The notes under the pieces are model-generated. The model was not told where the DNA came from and did no database searches. It saw only the letters and a list, made by a program, of their open reading frames with translations. From positions 3,348,001 to 3,412,000 of the forward strand of contig CP136534.1 in assembly GCA_051016205.1 (NCBI GenBank): 64,000 nt of DNA, written 5' to 3'. This stretch comes from Acuticoccus sp051016205 (lineage in GTDB: Bacteria > Pseudomonadota > Alphaproteobacteria > Rhizobiales > Amorphaceae). The number at the start of each line of letters is the position of its first letter. Position 1 is the stretch's first letter. The position numbers and the translations under genes were made by a program. Positions 9,002 through 17,146 of this stretch are shown piece by piece.

Positions 9002-9862
9002 ATGTCCGAGCGCTCGGCGCCACGGCCGCGACGGTCGTTCATCTTCGTGCCGGGGCTGCGGCCTGAAATGATGCCGAAAGCCTTGTCATGCGGCACCGAC
9101 ATTGTGTGCGTCGAACTTGAAGACGGCATCGCCCCCAAGGACAAGGACGCAGCGCGGGCGAGCGCCCTTCAATACTTCCAGACCCCTCAGGCTGAGGATG
9201 GCGTGGAGAGGATCGTGCGCATCAATTGCCTGCGCACCGCCGTCGGTTTGGCGGACGTTCAGAGCGTTCTGGCCACCTCATCCCCGCCCCCGGCCCTGAT
9301 GCTGCCCAAGGTGAAGGGCCCGGAGGAGGTGGTTTGGCTGGACGACCTTCTGGCCGAGCGTGGCCATGACTGCCGCCTTCACATCATCATCGAGACCAAC
9401 GAGGGGCTGAACGCGGCCTACGACATTGCACAAGCGAGCGGGCGCATCGATGCCCTGTTCTTCGGCGGGGTGGACATGGCCGCCGACCTTGGCTGCCAGA
9501 ACCAGTGGGAGCCGCTGCTTTACGCCCGCTCCCGCGTGGTCCACGCCGCCTCTGCCGCAGGGGTGGATGCCATCGACGTGCCGTTCCTGGACCTTGAGGA
9601 CCCTGCCGAGCTCGAGCGTGCCTGCCACAAGGCCCGCGACCTCGGCTTTTCCGGTAAGGGGGCGATCCACCCCAAGCAAATCCCCATCATCAACCGCGTC
9701 TTTTCGCCCAGCGAGGACGAGGTGGCCCGCGCCGAGCGGATCCTCAGCGCCTTTGCCGAGGCGGACACGGGGCTTGTGGTGATCGACGGCAAACTCATCG
9801 AAAAGCCTGTGCTGCGGGAGATGGAGAGGATTGTGGCGACCGCCGCGCGCATTGCGTCCTGA
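9002..9862 (+). CDS. HpcH/HpaI aldolase/citrate lyase (CitE-like) family protein
   Basis: Mg-dependent C-C lyase or thioesterase of the CitE-like branch, 286 aa. Visible motifs are RSFIFVPGLRPEM, the metal/substrate site VCVELEDGIAPKDKD, VRINCL, LMLPKVKGPEEV, IIIETNEGL and the C-terminal GAIHPKQIP typical of CitE. Such enzymes cleave malyl-CoA, citramalyl-CoA or related beta-hydroxyacyl compounds. ATG 9002 is preceded by GGAAGGA. The TRAP receptor follows 82 nt later, so it may process the acid delivered by that importer. The exact substrate is not inferable. Confidence 0.88.
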   Translation: MSERSAPRPRRSFIFVPGLRPEMMPKALSCGTDIVCVELEDGIAPKDKDAARASALQYFQTPQAEDGVERIVRINCLRTAVGLADVQSVLATSSPPPALMLPKVKGPEEVVWLDDLLAERGHDCRLHIIIETNEGLNAAYDIAQASGRIDALFFGGVDMAADLGCQNQWEPLLYARSRVVHAASAAGVDAIDVPFLDLEDPAELERACHKARDLGFSGKGAIHPKQIPIINRVFSPSEDEVARAERILSAFAEADTGLVVIDGKLIEKPVLREMERIVATAARIAS

Positions 9863-9944
9863 CGGCGGCGCCTGAACCCCTTCCCATTGTTTCCGTGCCT
9901 GTGCCATCCTTTGGTTAAACATCACACACGTCCAGGAGCCGTTC

Positions 9945-10952
9945 ATGCCAGCCCAACGCGCGCTTGCAAGCCTTGCCGCCGTCCTCTTCCTTGGCGGGGC
10001 CGCCGCGGCCGACACCGTCGAATGGCGCTTCAACAACAACTATGCGCCGACGCGCCCTGAATCGGGGCACATCCGCGACCTTGCCGAGGACATTGCCCAG
10101 CGCACCGACGGGCGGCTGAAAATCACCGTGTCCGAAGGCGGCGCCATGGGCCTGAAGGACGCGGACGCCCTTCGCTACATGAACGCCGGCACGCCGCACA
10201 TGGCCTTCATCTGGCCGCCGTTCCTGGGCCGCGATGCGCCTGACATCGCCAACGTCTATGTCTTCGGCCTCGTCTCCAGCGCCGATGAGCATCTGGCAGC
10301 CCTGCCAGCCGTAAAGGAGGTGCTTGAGGAGGGGATTGAAAAGCGCGGCATCGAGGTGGTGGGCTTCATGGGCCTGTCCCTTTACAACGCCTCCGTCTTT
10401 TGCCGCGAGCCTGTGCGCAACCTTGATGAACTGCGCCAAGTCAAACTGCGCGTTGGCACCCGCGAACAGGTGGAAACTTTCACCAAGCTTGGCGTTGCGG
10501 CACAGATCGTTGCCCAAAACGAACTCTATACGGCGCTCCAGAACGGTGTGATCGACTGCGCGCTTTACACCGCCCGCTTCGCCAACTCCATTTCGCTTCA
10601 GGAGGTGGCCCCGCACGCCACCTATGTGGGCTTTCCCTTCCCGCCCGCCCCTTACGCCATGATGGTCAACAAGGCCGCCTGGGACGCTTTGCCTGACGAC
10701 TTGAAGACCCACGTGGAAGAGGCGATGACCGCCCTTGCCGACAAGACGTTCGACTTTACCAAGGACGCTGAGGCTGAGGTGGCGGCACGGGCATCGACAA
10801 CGGAACAGGGCGTCACCTGGTACCCTGATTTCTCTGCCGAAGAGATCGATGAGATCCGCGCCGCTGCCATTGAAACATGGGCAGAGCTTGCAGAGGACGC
10901 TGGCGGCGATGCTGAAGCCTACCGCCAGAAAATCCTCTCAGCGCTGCCTTGA
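9945..10952 (+). CDS. TRAP transporter solute receptor (DctP family)
   Basis: Periplasmic receptor of a TRAP importer, 335 aa. A signal peptide (MPAQRALASLAAVLFLGGAAAA) precedes WRFNNNYAPT. The family core includes GAMGLKDADALRYMNAG, VKLRVGTREQVETFTKLG and the helix VAQNELYTALQNGVIDC. The usual ligand is a carboxylate, held by a conserved Arg in this class. It overlaps the DctQ gene by four bases. No DctM gene follows, so the transporter as seen here is incomplete. Confidence 0.9.
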   Translation: MPAQRALASLAAVLFLGGAAAADTVEWRFNNNYAPTRPESGHIRDLAEDIAQRTDGRLKITVSEGGAMGLKDADALRYMNAGTPHMAFIWPPFLGRDAPDIANVYVFGLVSSADEHLAALPAVKEVLEEGIEKRGIEVVGFMGLSLYNASVFCREPVRNLDELRQVKLRVGTREQVETFTKLGVAAQIVAQNELYTALQNGVIDCALYTARFANSISLQEVAPHATYVGFPFPPAPYAMMVNKAAWDALPDDLKTHVEEAMTALADKTFDFTKDAEAEVAARASTTEQGVTWYPDFSAEEIDEIRAAAIETWAELAEDAGGDAEAYRQKILSALP

Positions 10953-11464
10953 GCAGCGCCTCAGGTCCGCCCACCCTGGCGGGCCGCATCGACACAGCCA
11001 TCTTGTGGGCAGCGCGCGGTCTTGCCGCCTTCGGTGCGGCCATGGTGGCGGCGATCTTCGTGATCGTTCTCGCCGCCGTTGTGATGCGCTATCTTGTGTC
11101 GGCCCCGTTCCGCTTCACCGAAGAACTGTCGGGGCTGCTCCTTGCCATGACAGTGTTTCTGACGCTGCCCTTTACTCTTGCCGCCCACAGGTCCATCCGC
11201 GTCACCATCCTGTCGGACCGCTTAGGCGGGCTGCGGCGGCGCATCTTGTGGGTGTTGGGGCAGGGGGTGCTTGTGGCGTTTGCCTCGGTGTTTGCCTATG
11301 AGGCTTACAAGATCAGCGAGTTCACGGTGATGCTGAACCTGCGCACCGAAGTCTCCCGCCTCGATCTTGCCCCCTTCATGGTGGCGATGACGGTCGCCGT
11401 GGCCGTGGCCGCCTTCATCGGCGCATGGCAGGCCCTTCGCCCACCGCCAGACACCGGCGGCTGA
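10949..11464 (+). CDS. TRAP transporter small membrane subunit (DctQ family)
   Basis: Small permease subunit, 171 aa, with four hydrophobic segments. The DctQ pattern includes VVMRYLVSAPFRFTEELSGLLLAMTVFLTLP. The best start is TTG 10949, overlapping the receptor stop (TTGA). There is no ATG in a better place. In TRAP systems DctQ pairs with, or is fused to, the large DctM channel. Here the next gene is 14 nt away on the opposite strand, so the DctM partner is missing from this site. Confidence 0.85.
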   Translation: MSSASGPPTLAGRIDTAILWAARGLAAFGAAMVAAIFVIVLAAVVMRYLVSAPFRFTEELSGLLLAMTVFLTLPFTLAAHRSIRVTILSDRLGGLRRRILWVLGQGVLVAFASVFAYEAYKISEFTVMLNLRTEVSRLDLAPFMVAMTVAVAVAAFIGAWQALRPPPDTGG

Positions 11465-11477
11465 GGGTCAGACCTCC

Positions 11478-11975
11478 TTACTGGGCAGCGTCCGTGGGTG
11501 GGTCATCGTCGGCAATATCGGCAAGCTCGTTAAGGGCTTGGGTGACGATCCCTTCGAGACCTTCAAGGGTTTCAGGGTCGAGGCTGATGGTGGGGTGGGA
11601 GAGGCCCGTGACGGCCGTCCTCACCTCCGCCAGGCGCTCGCTCAGGCGATCCAGCTGCGGTGCAAGGGCTTCGGCCAGACGCTGTGTGGAACCCTCACCC
11701 CTGTCGGCGGCGCGCTCCTGGACGGATTGGCGCAGGGCCGTCACATCTTCGGCAATCTTCGCAACGCTCGCCTCGATGGCGCTGGGGTCTAGGCCCGCTC
11801 CCTCGATGGCCGACCGCCCGATGTCACGCGCGCTGCTTTGTGCAAAATTGTGGACTGCGTTGACGGCAAATCCCACCGCAAGGGCCGCCAGGATGACGAG
11901 GATGATCGTGGCATTGATGAGCGCCAGGATGAGGCCTTTGATGGCCCCGCCCAGCCGTCCTGCGAATGTGGCCAT
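11478..11975 (-). CDS. Hypothetical membrane-anchored coiled-coil protein
   Basis: Unrecognised protein, 165 aa. One N-terminal membrane segment (about residues 10-42, LILALINATIILVILAALAVGF) is followed by a long charged helical region with heptad-like Leu/Ile spacing (DVTALRQSVQERAADRG, LDRLSERLAEVRTAV) and an acidic tail ending DDDPPTDAAQ. The topology suggests a single-pass anchor with a soluble coiled coil. It is convergent with dctQ (14-nt gap) and divergent from guaA. Function unknown. Confidence 0.7.
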   Translation of the reverse strand: MATFAGRLGGAIKGLILALINATIILVILAALAVGFAVNAVHNFAQSSARDIGRSAIEGAGLDPSAIEASVAKIAEDVTALRQSVQERAADRGEGSTQRLAEALAPQLDRLSERLAEVRTAVTGLSHPTISLDPETLEGLEGIVTQALNELADIADDDPPTDAAQ

Positions 11976-12108
11976 AGCTTGTTCTCCCCCGTTGCCGGTG
12001 CCGTCATAGCGCAGGGTCGTGGCCGATGTCGCCTCCAGCGTGTATCGCCGGGCCTAATGACGGGCTGAGGGCTCGCAGGCGCGGCGCGAGTGTGGCAAGT
12101 GAGGCGGT

Positions 12109-13656
12109 ATGAGCCACGACACCATCCTCATCGTCGACTTCGGCAGCCAAGTCACCCAATTGATTGCGCGGCGGGTGCGCGAAGCTGGCGTGTTTTCCGT
12201 CATCGCCCCCTACGCGACGGCGCTGGACGCTTTTCACAAGCACCGTCCCAAGGGGGTGATCTTCTCGGGCGGTCCGGCCTCCACCCACGAAGAAGGCTCA
12301 CCCCGCGCGCCCCAGGAGATCGTCGATGCCGGCGTGCCCCTCCTTGGCATCTGCTATGGCCAGATGGCGATGACGGAGCAGATGGGCGGCCGCGCCGAAG
12401 CCGCCGACCACCGCGAGTTTGGCCGCGCCACTGTGGACGTTGTGGGCGATTGCGCCCTCTTCGACGGCCTTTGGTCCCCTGGCGAGGCCCACACCGTGTG
12501 GATGAGCCATGGCGACCGCGTGGTGGAGCCTGCGCCCGGCTTTCGCGTGGTGGCCCGCTCCGAAGGCGCCCCCTTTGCCGTTGTTGCCAATGACGAGCGC
12601 CGCGCCTACGGGCTGATGTTCCACCCCGAGGTGGTCCACACCCCCGATGGCGCAAGGCTGATCGAAGGCTTCGTGCGCCGTATCGCTGGTGCCACCGGCG
12701 ACTGGACCATGGCCGCCTTCCGCGAGGAAACCATTGAGGCCATCCGCGCCCAGGTGGGCACTGGCAAAGTGATATGCGGGCTCTCTGGCGGCGTTGATTC
12801 CACCGTCACCGCGGTGCTTCTGGCGGAAGCCATCGGCGATCAACTCACCTGCATCTTCGTCGACCACGGCCTTCTACGCCAGAACGAGGCGCGGGACGTC
12901 GAGGCGATGTTTGCCGGCCGCAACGACGTCGTCTTCAACAAAGTGGAGGCCGCCGACACCTTCCTCACCGCCCTTGACGGCGTCGACGACCCCGAGGCCA
13001 AGCGCAAGACCATCGGCCGCCTCTTCGTGGAGGTTTTTGAGAAGGAGGCGCGTGCCGTTGGCGGCGATTTCCTCGCCCAAGGCACCCTTTATCCCGACGT
13101 GATCGAGAGCGTCTCGGCAACGGGCGGGCCGTCGGTCACCATCAAATCCCACCACAATGTGGGCGGTCTGCCTGAGCGTATGGGCTTGAAGCTGGTGGAG
13201 CCGCTGCGGCTATTGTTCAAGGACGAGGTGAGGGCGCTCGGCCGCGAACTGGGCCTGTCGGATGTCTTCGTCGGTCGCCACCCGTTTCCGGGGCCTGGCC
13301 TTGCCATCCGCCACCCTGGCCCGGTCACGCTTGATGGTCTCGACACCTTGCGCAAGGCCGATGCCATCTACATTGAGGAAATCCGCGCCGCAGGCCTCTA
13401 CGATGCCATCTGGCAAGCCTTTGCCGTGATCTTGCCGGTGAAAACCGTCGGTGTGATGGGCGATGCACGCACCTACGAAAACGTCCTTGCCCTGCGCGCC
13501 GTGACCTCCACCGACGGGATGACGGCTGACGTCTACCCCTTCGACCCGCAGTTTCTCTCCCGCGTCGCCTCCCGCATCGTCAACGAGGTTCGCGGCGTCA
13601 ACCGCGTGGTCTATGACGTCACCTCAAAACCACCGGGCACGATTGAGTGGGAATAG
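12109..13656 (+). CDS. guaA: GMP synthase (glutamine-hydrolysing)
   Basis: Converts XMP to GMP with glutamine and ATP in purine synthesis. It is 515 aa, the usual bacterial length. The N-terminal class I glutaminase has the nucleophile Cys in LLGICYGQM and the late His-Glu pair in FHPEV. The PP-loop ATP pyrophosphatase motif is LSGGVDST. The C-terminal dimerisation domain ends with the characteristic KPPGTIEWE. ATG 12109 begins MSHDTILIVDFGSQ, the standard opening. It stands apart from other purine genes here (purL is 44 kb away). No purine riboswitch was seen in the 133-bp leader. Confidence 0.98.
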   Translation: MSHDTILIVDFGSQVTQLIARRVREAGVFSVIAPYATALDAFHKHRPKGVIFSGGPASTHEEGSPRAPQEIVDAGVPLLGICYGQMAMTEQMGGRAEAADHREFGRATVDVVGDCALFDGLWSPGEAHTVWMSHGDRVVEPAPGFRVVARSEGAPFAVVANDERRAYGLMFHPEVVHTPDGARLIEGFVRRIAGATGDWTMAAFREETIEAIRAQVGTGKVICGLSGGVDSTVTAVLLAEAIGDQLTCIFVDHGLLRQNEARDVEAMFAGRNDVVFNKVEAADTFLTALDGVDDPEAKRKTIGRLFVEVFEKEARAVGGDFLAQGTLYPDVIESVSATGGPSVTIKSHHNVGGLPERMGLKLVEPLRLLFKDEVRALGRELGLSDVFVGRHPFPGPGLAIRHPGPVTLDGLDTLRKADAIYIEEIRAAGLYDAIWQAFAVILPVKTVGVMGDARTYENVLALRAVTSTDGMTADVYPFDPQFLSRVASRIVNEVRGVNRVVYDVTSKPPGTIEWE

Positions 13657-13682
13657 GCGGGAAGGGCGCAGAAGGACCGAGA

Positions 13683-14423
13683 ATGAACAGTTACGATTTT
13701 AATGGCCGCGTTGCGGTGGTGACGGGCGGGGCGCAGGGGATCGGCGGGACCGTCGCCAAGGTCTTGGCCGAGGGCGGTGCCAAGGTGGCGCTCTGGGACC
13801 TCGACCTTGACCTTGCCGAGCGGCACGCGGCGGGTATCGGCGGGCGGGCCTTCACCTGTGATGTGGCCGACTTTGCGTCCGTGGACGCGGCCCACAAAGA
13901 AACGGTGCAGGCGTTCGGGCCGGTGGACGTGGTGGTGAACTCGGCAGGAATTGCCGGGGCAAATGCCACCGTCCAAGACTATCCGGTGGACGAGTTTCAT
14001 AAGATCTGCGCCATCAATTTGAACGGGACGTTCCACGTCAACAAAGTGGTCGTCGGTTCCATGCGCGAGCGCGGCTATGGGCGGATCGTCAACATCGCCT
14101 CCGTCGCTGGCAAGGAAGGCAACCCCAATGCATCGGCCTATTCAGCGTCGAAGGCGGGGGTGATCGGCTTTACAAAATCCCTCGGCAAGGAGCTGGCGGA
14201 CGTTGATGTGGCGGTGAACTGTGTGACACCCGCCGCCGCCCGCACCCGCATCTTCGACCAAATGAGCGAAGAGCATATCGGCTACATGCTCTCCAAGATC
14301 CCGCGCGGGCGCTTTCTTGAGCTGGATGAGGCCGCCGCCCTCATTGCTTGGCTTGCCAGCGAAGACAATCGCTTTGCAACGGGCGCGGTGTTCGACCTTT
14401 CGGGCGGGCGCGCCACCTACTGA
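13683..14423 (+). CDS. Short-chain dehydrogenase/reductase (FabG-like)
   Basis: NAD(P)-dependent classical SDR, 246 aa. The coenzyme motif is TGGAQGIGG, followed by NSAGIAG and the catalytic Ser-Tyr-Lys set (NIASVAGKEGN, then YSASK). It ends in LSGGRATY as in FabG-type enzymes. It could be a 3-oxoacyl-ACP reductase paralogue or a secondary-alcohol dehydrogenase. Lack of fatty-acid genes nearby favours the latter. ATG 13683 follows GAAGGACCGAGA. Confidence 0.9.
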   Translation: MNSYDFNGRVAVVTGGAQGIGGTVAKVLAEGGAKVALWDLDLDLAERHAAGIGGRAFTCDVADFASVDAAHKETVQAFGPVDVVVNSAGIAGANATVQDYPVDEFHKICAINLNGTFHVNKVVVGSMRERGYGRIVNIASVAGKEGNPNASAYSASKAGVIGFTKSLGKELADVDVAVNCVTPAAARTRIFDQMSEEHIGYMLSKIPRGRFLELDEAAALIAWLASEDNRFATGAVFDLSGGRATY

Positions 14424-14429
14424 GGCGCG

Positions 14430-15335
14430 CTACTGCACCGCCGGGTCGGAGATGGAAGCCTGGCGGCCGCGCACCCTCTCGCGGTGGAGGATGTAGAGCC
14501 CTGCGCCGGCGATGATGGCCGTGCCGCTCAGCGTCCATGCGTCGGGCACGTCATTGAAGATGACGTAGCCGAAGGTGATCATCCAAATCATCTGCGTATA
14601 GATGAAGGGGGCTAGGAGGGAGGCCGATGCGATCCTGTGGGCCACCACCAACGCGTAGTGGCCTGTGGCGCCGAACGCCCCCATGAGGATCGCAAGCCCC
14701 CAATGCCAGCCCTCAAGGTTCATGACGGCGCTTGGGGCAACCGGCGACAGCGCAACGACGCCCACCAGAGCAGACAGCATCAAAAGGCTTTCGGAGCTTT
14801 CCGTCCCGCCCATGCGCCGGGTGAGGATGGCGTAGGACACGTAGCTCAGCATGGCGCCCACGGACAGGAACGCTGCCCAATGCATAGCGCCGGCACCTGG
14901 GCGCGTCACCACCAGGACGCCGATGAAGCCAACCCCGACGGCAATCCAGCGGCGCACGCCCACCTGCTCGCCAAGGAGGGGGCCTGCAAGGGCGGTCACC
15001 ACAAGGGGGCCTGCGAACATGATGGCGCTCGCCTCTGCCAGTTGCAGGTATTGAAGGGCAAAGAAGTTGAAGGTGGTGGAACCCAAGAGCGTCAGCCCCC
15101 GAAGGAGCTGCATGATGGGCTTTTTGGTGCGAAAGGCGGCCGGATGGCTCCACACCCGCAAGAAGATCGCAAGCAGGATCACATGGAAGGTGTAGCGCAG
15201 CCAGACCACCTCGGCCGGATCCATGGACCTGCCGAGATACTTGGCCGTCGCATCAAGGCACGAGAAAAGGGCGGCCGCGGTCGACATCAAAAGGATGCCG
15301 CGGACCGCCAGACCCGCCTCGGCCGGTTGGCTCAT
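14430..15335 (-). CDS. DMT-superfamily transporter (EamA family)
   Basis: Inner-membrane exporter of metabolites, about 301 aa, with ten hydrophobic segments in two EamA repeats (for example GILLMSTAAALFSCLDATAKYL and AEVVWLRYTFHVI in repeat one). ATG 15335 is chosen. A GTG two codons upstream would add Met-Ala. It is convergent with the SDR gene (6-nt gap) and downstream of the MarR gene on the same strand, so MarR control is possible. Confidence 0.87.
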   Translation of the reverse strand: MSQPAEAGLAVRGILLMSTAAALFSCLDATAKYLGRSMDPAEVVWLRYTFHVILLAIFLRVWSHPAAFRTKKPIMQLLRGLTLLGSTTFNFFALQYLQLAEASAIMFAGPLVVTALAGPLLGEQVGVRRWIAVGVGFIGVLVVTRPGAGAMHWAAFLSVGAMLSYVSYAILTRRMGGTESSESLLMLSALVGVVALSPVAPSAVMNLEGWHWGLAILMGAFGATGHYALVVAHRIASASLLAPFIYTQMIWMITFGYVIFNDVPDAWTLSGTAIIAGAGLYILHRERVRGRQASISDPAVQ

Positions 15336-15424
15336 CGCCACGGTGCTAGCAGCGCAGATGTGGAGCGATCATCGAAGGACGATGGTCGGAGATAAGCCAT
15401 CCGGGAGGGGGCGCTGCCTGGTGA

Positions 15425-15928
15425 TCAAGATGTCAGGTCTTCAGGATCCGGGTCGTCGTCCTCATCGTCGTCCTGGACGCCTTTGCCGATCTTGCCGTTG
15501 GCGGAGTGGAGGTTGCGTTCCATTTTCTTCAACAGCTTGCGCAGGCGCTTGCGGTCCTTCTCGTCGAAGCTCTTCAAGGCCTCGCGCTCAAGCCGCTTCC
15601 AGGTCTTGTCCACGTCATCGATCAGCGCTCGACCGGTCTCGGTGAGGAAGACGCGGGCAAGGCGGCCATCCTTATCGGAGGCCTGGCGCACCACGAATCC
15701 GTAGGCGGCAAGGCGGGTGACCATCTTCGTGACGGTGGGGGGCTGGACGCCGAGGTGCTGGGCAAGGTCGGTCATTGTGCGCCCGTCGTCGGTGGCGAGC
15801 GCCTTGAGGACCACCTCCTGGCCGGGGTGCAGGCCGAGGGAGGACAGGTGCGCGCCCGAGCGCACACGCTGGGCCTTCGCCGCCTGAGCCAAACGGTGGG
15901 TGGCAGACTTTTCATGGTTGAACGGCAT
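15425..15928 (-). CDS. MarR-family transcriptional regulator with acidic tail
   Basis: Winged-helix dimeric regulator, 167 aa. The DNA-binding core is MTDLAQHLGVQPPTVTKMVTRLAAYGFVVRQ, followed by the wing DKDGRLARVFLTETG, both classic for MarR. After a basic stretch (KDRKRLRKLLKKMERN) the protein ends in an unusual run of Asp/Glu (DDDEDDDPDPEDLTS), which is not part of the usual fold. A 17-bp inverted repeat lies 15-31 bp before the start and may be its own operator. The DMT exporter lies just downstream. Confidence 0.9.
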   Translation of the reverse strand: MPFNHEKSATHRLAQAAKAQRVRSGAHLSSLGLHPGQEVVLKALATDDGRTMTDLAQHLGVQPPTVTKMVTRLAAYGFVVRQASDKDGRLARVFLTETGRALIDDVDKTWKRLEREALKSFDEKDRKRLRKLLKKMERNLHSANGKIGKGVQDDDEDDDPDPEDLTS

Positions 15929-15942
15929 CGCTGCTCCTCATG

Positions 15943-15959
15943 GGTGCGCAGATCGCACC
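15943..15959. promoter_or_regulatory. Inverted repeat upstream of the MarR gene (putative operator)
   Basis: GGTGCG and CGCACC form perfect 6-bp arms around a 5-bp centre, 15-31 bp upstream of the leftward MarR start at 15928. MarR proteins bind short palindromes overlapping their own promoters, so autoregulation is a reasonable reading. The same sequence in RNA would be a weak hairpin in the leader. Confidence 0.4.
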
Positions 15960-16075
15960 TGGGGCGGCTGCAAAACAGGGTTGATTTGCCGGCTGAATAC
16001 CGCGCGCCGCGTGCCCCGGCAAGTGACGTTTTGGTTTCACTGCCATGTTGTAGAAGGGGAACGGGCCGGCCCGCC

Positions 16076-16990
16076 TCATGCCGCAGCCTTGACGCCCTTT
16101 TGGCAAGGGGCAAGGCCTTCGGTGGCCGTGCGAAGGGCGGTGAGAAAGGCTTCACAGCAAGGAAGGAGTGATCGGTCGGGGTAGCGGATCACCCCGACGC
16201 TGCAGGACCATTGCAGCCACTCCGCCCGTAGGCGGCACAAACCCTCAGGGACAGCGTTGGCTGTCATATCGGGCACGATCGTGACCATGTCGCTCGCCTG
16301 AAGAATGCTGAAGATGAGATTGTGGGAGACCGCCTCCAGTCGTGCCCGAGGCGGCGTCACGCCCACATCGGTAAAGGCGTAGCGGATGGTGGGGTCGGTG
16401 AGCGGCGGCAGGATCCAGCCGTAGGGCGACAGAGTGTCGGGGGTCACCTTGTCGGCCCGTTCCAAAGGGTGGCCTTTGCGTGCCATGACGAACATGCGCA
16501 CCTCTGCAAGGGCCTCGCCCTCCATGCCGCCTGGAAGGTCGTCGGTGATGCGGGCGAGCATCACGTCCACCTCGCCGCGCTTCAACCGCTCAAGAAGGTC
16601 TTCCCTGGCGCCTGTGTAAATCTTGACCTGAACGTCAGGGGTGGATTCAGCCAAGCGTGCGATGACGAGGGGGAGGATGCGGCCCAGCCAAAACTGCCCC
16701 ACCCCAAGAGTAATGGTGCCTGAAAGGCCTGACTTTCGCGCCCGCACCTCCTTGTCCAGCATGGTGAATTCCTGCTCCACCACGGCCATGCGCTCCAGGA
16801 AGACCTCGCCAAACGGGGTCAGCGTGACGCCGCGCGGGCCACGGTCGAAGAGTTTTGCGCCGACCTGGTCCTCCACCCGCGAGATGATCTTGGTGAGGGC
16901 CGGTTGGGTCAGCCCCAGCTCTCGCGCGGCGGCGGAAATGTTGCTTTGATCCGCGACGGCGCGCACGAAGCGGATGTGGTGGATGTCCAT
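16076..16990 (-). CDS. LysR-family transcriptional regulator
   Basis: 304 aa. The N-terminal winged helix-turn-helix is MDIHHIRFVRAVADQSNISAA followed by LTQPALTKIISRVEDQVG, then a periplasmic-binding-like effector domain. An ATG 36 codons further upstream is open, but ATG 16990 gives the canonical LysR start and has AGGAG in front. It is divergent from the sulfatase/enolase/TTT run at 17147, the usual arrangement for a LysR activator and its target. Confidence 0.9.
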   Translation of the reverse strand: MDIHHIRFVRAVADQSNISAAARELGLTQPALTKIISRVEDQVGAKLFDRGPRGVTLTPFGEVFLERMAVVEQEFTMLDKEVRARKSGLSGTITLGVGQFWLGRILPLVIARLAESTPDVQVKIYTGAREDLLERLKRGEVDVMLARITDDLPGGMEGEALAEVRMFVMARKGHPLERADKVTPDTLSPYGWILPPLTDPTIRYAFTDVGVTPPRARLEAVSHNLIFSILQASDMVTIVPDMTANAVPEGLCRLRAEWLQWSCSVGVIRYPDRSLLPCCEAFLTALRTATEGLAPCQKGVKAAA

Positions 16991-17109
16991 GGCGCGTTGC
17001 TCCTGTCCCCATCGCTCAGCAAATGGCCACGCAGTAAGCCATTCCAGATCGGCATGATCCAGTGCCTTCTTCGCGCTATCTGAGCATGGCCGGGCCAACG
17101 TAGGTTTTC

Positions 17110-17123
17110 CTCACCATCGTGAG
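17110..17123. promoter_or_regulatory. Inverted repeat in the LysR-sulfatase intergenic region
   Basis: CTCAC-CATC-GTGAG forms perfect 5-bp arms with a 4-bp centre, 24-37 bp before the sulfatase start and within the divergent region shared with the LysR gene. It could be part of a regulatory site, although short dyads of this kind arise often by chance in GC-rich DNA. Confidence 0.25.
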
Positions 17124-17146
17124 AGCCGGCCGGGAGAGGTGCACCT

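Noticed and set aside
12009..12108. Purine riboswitch before guaA
   Set aside because: No conserved three-way-junction core or loop-loop pairs could be found in the leader.
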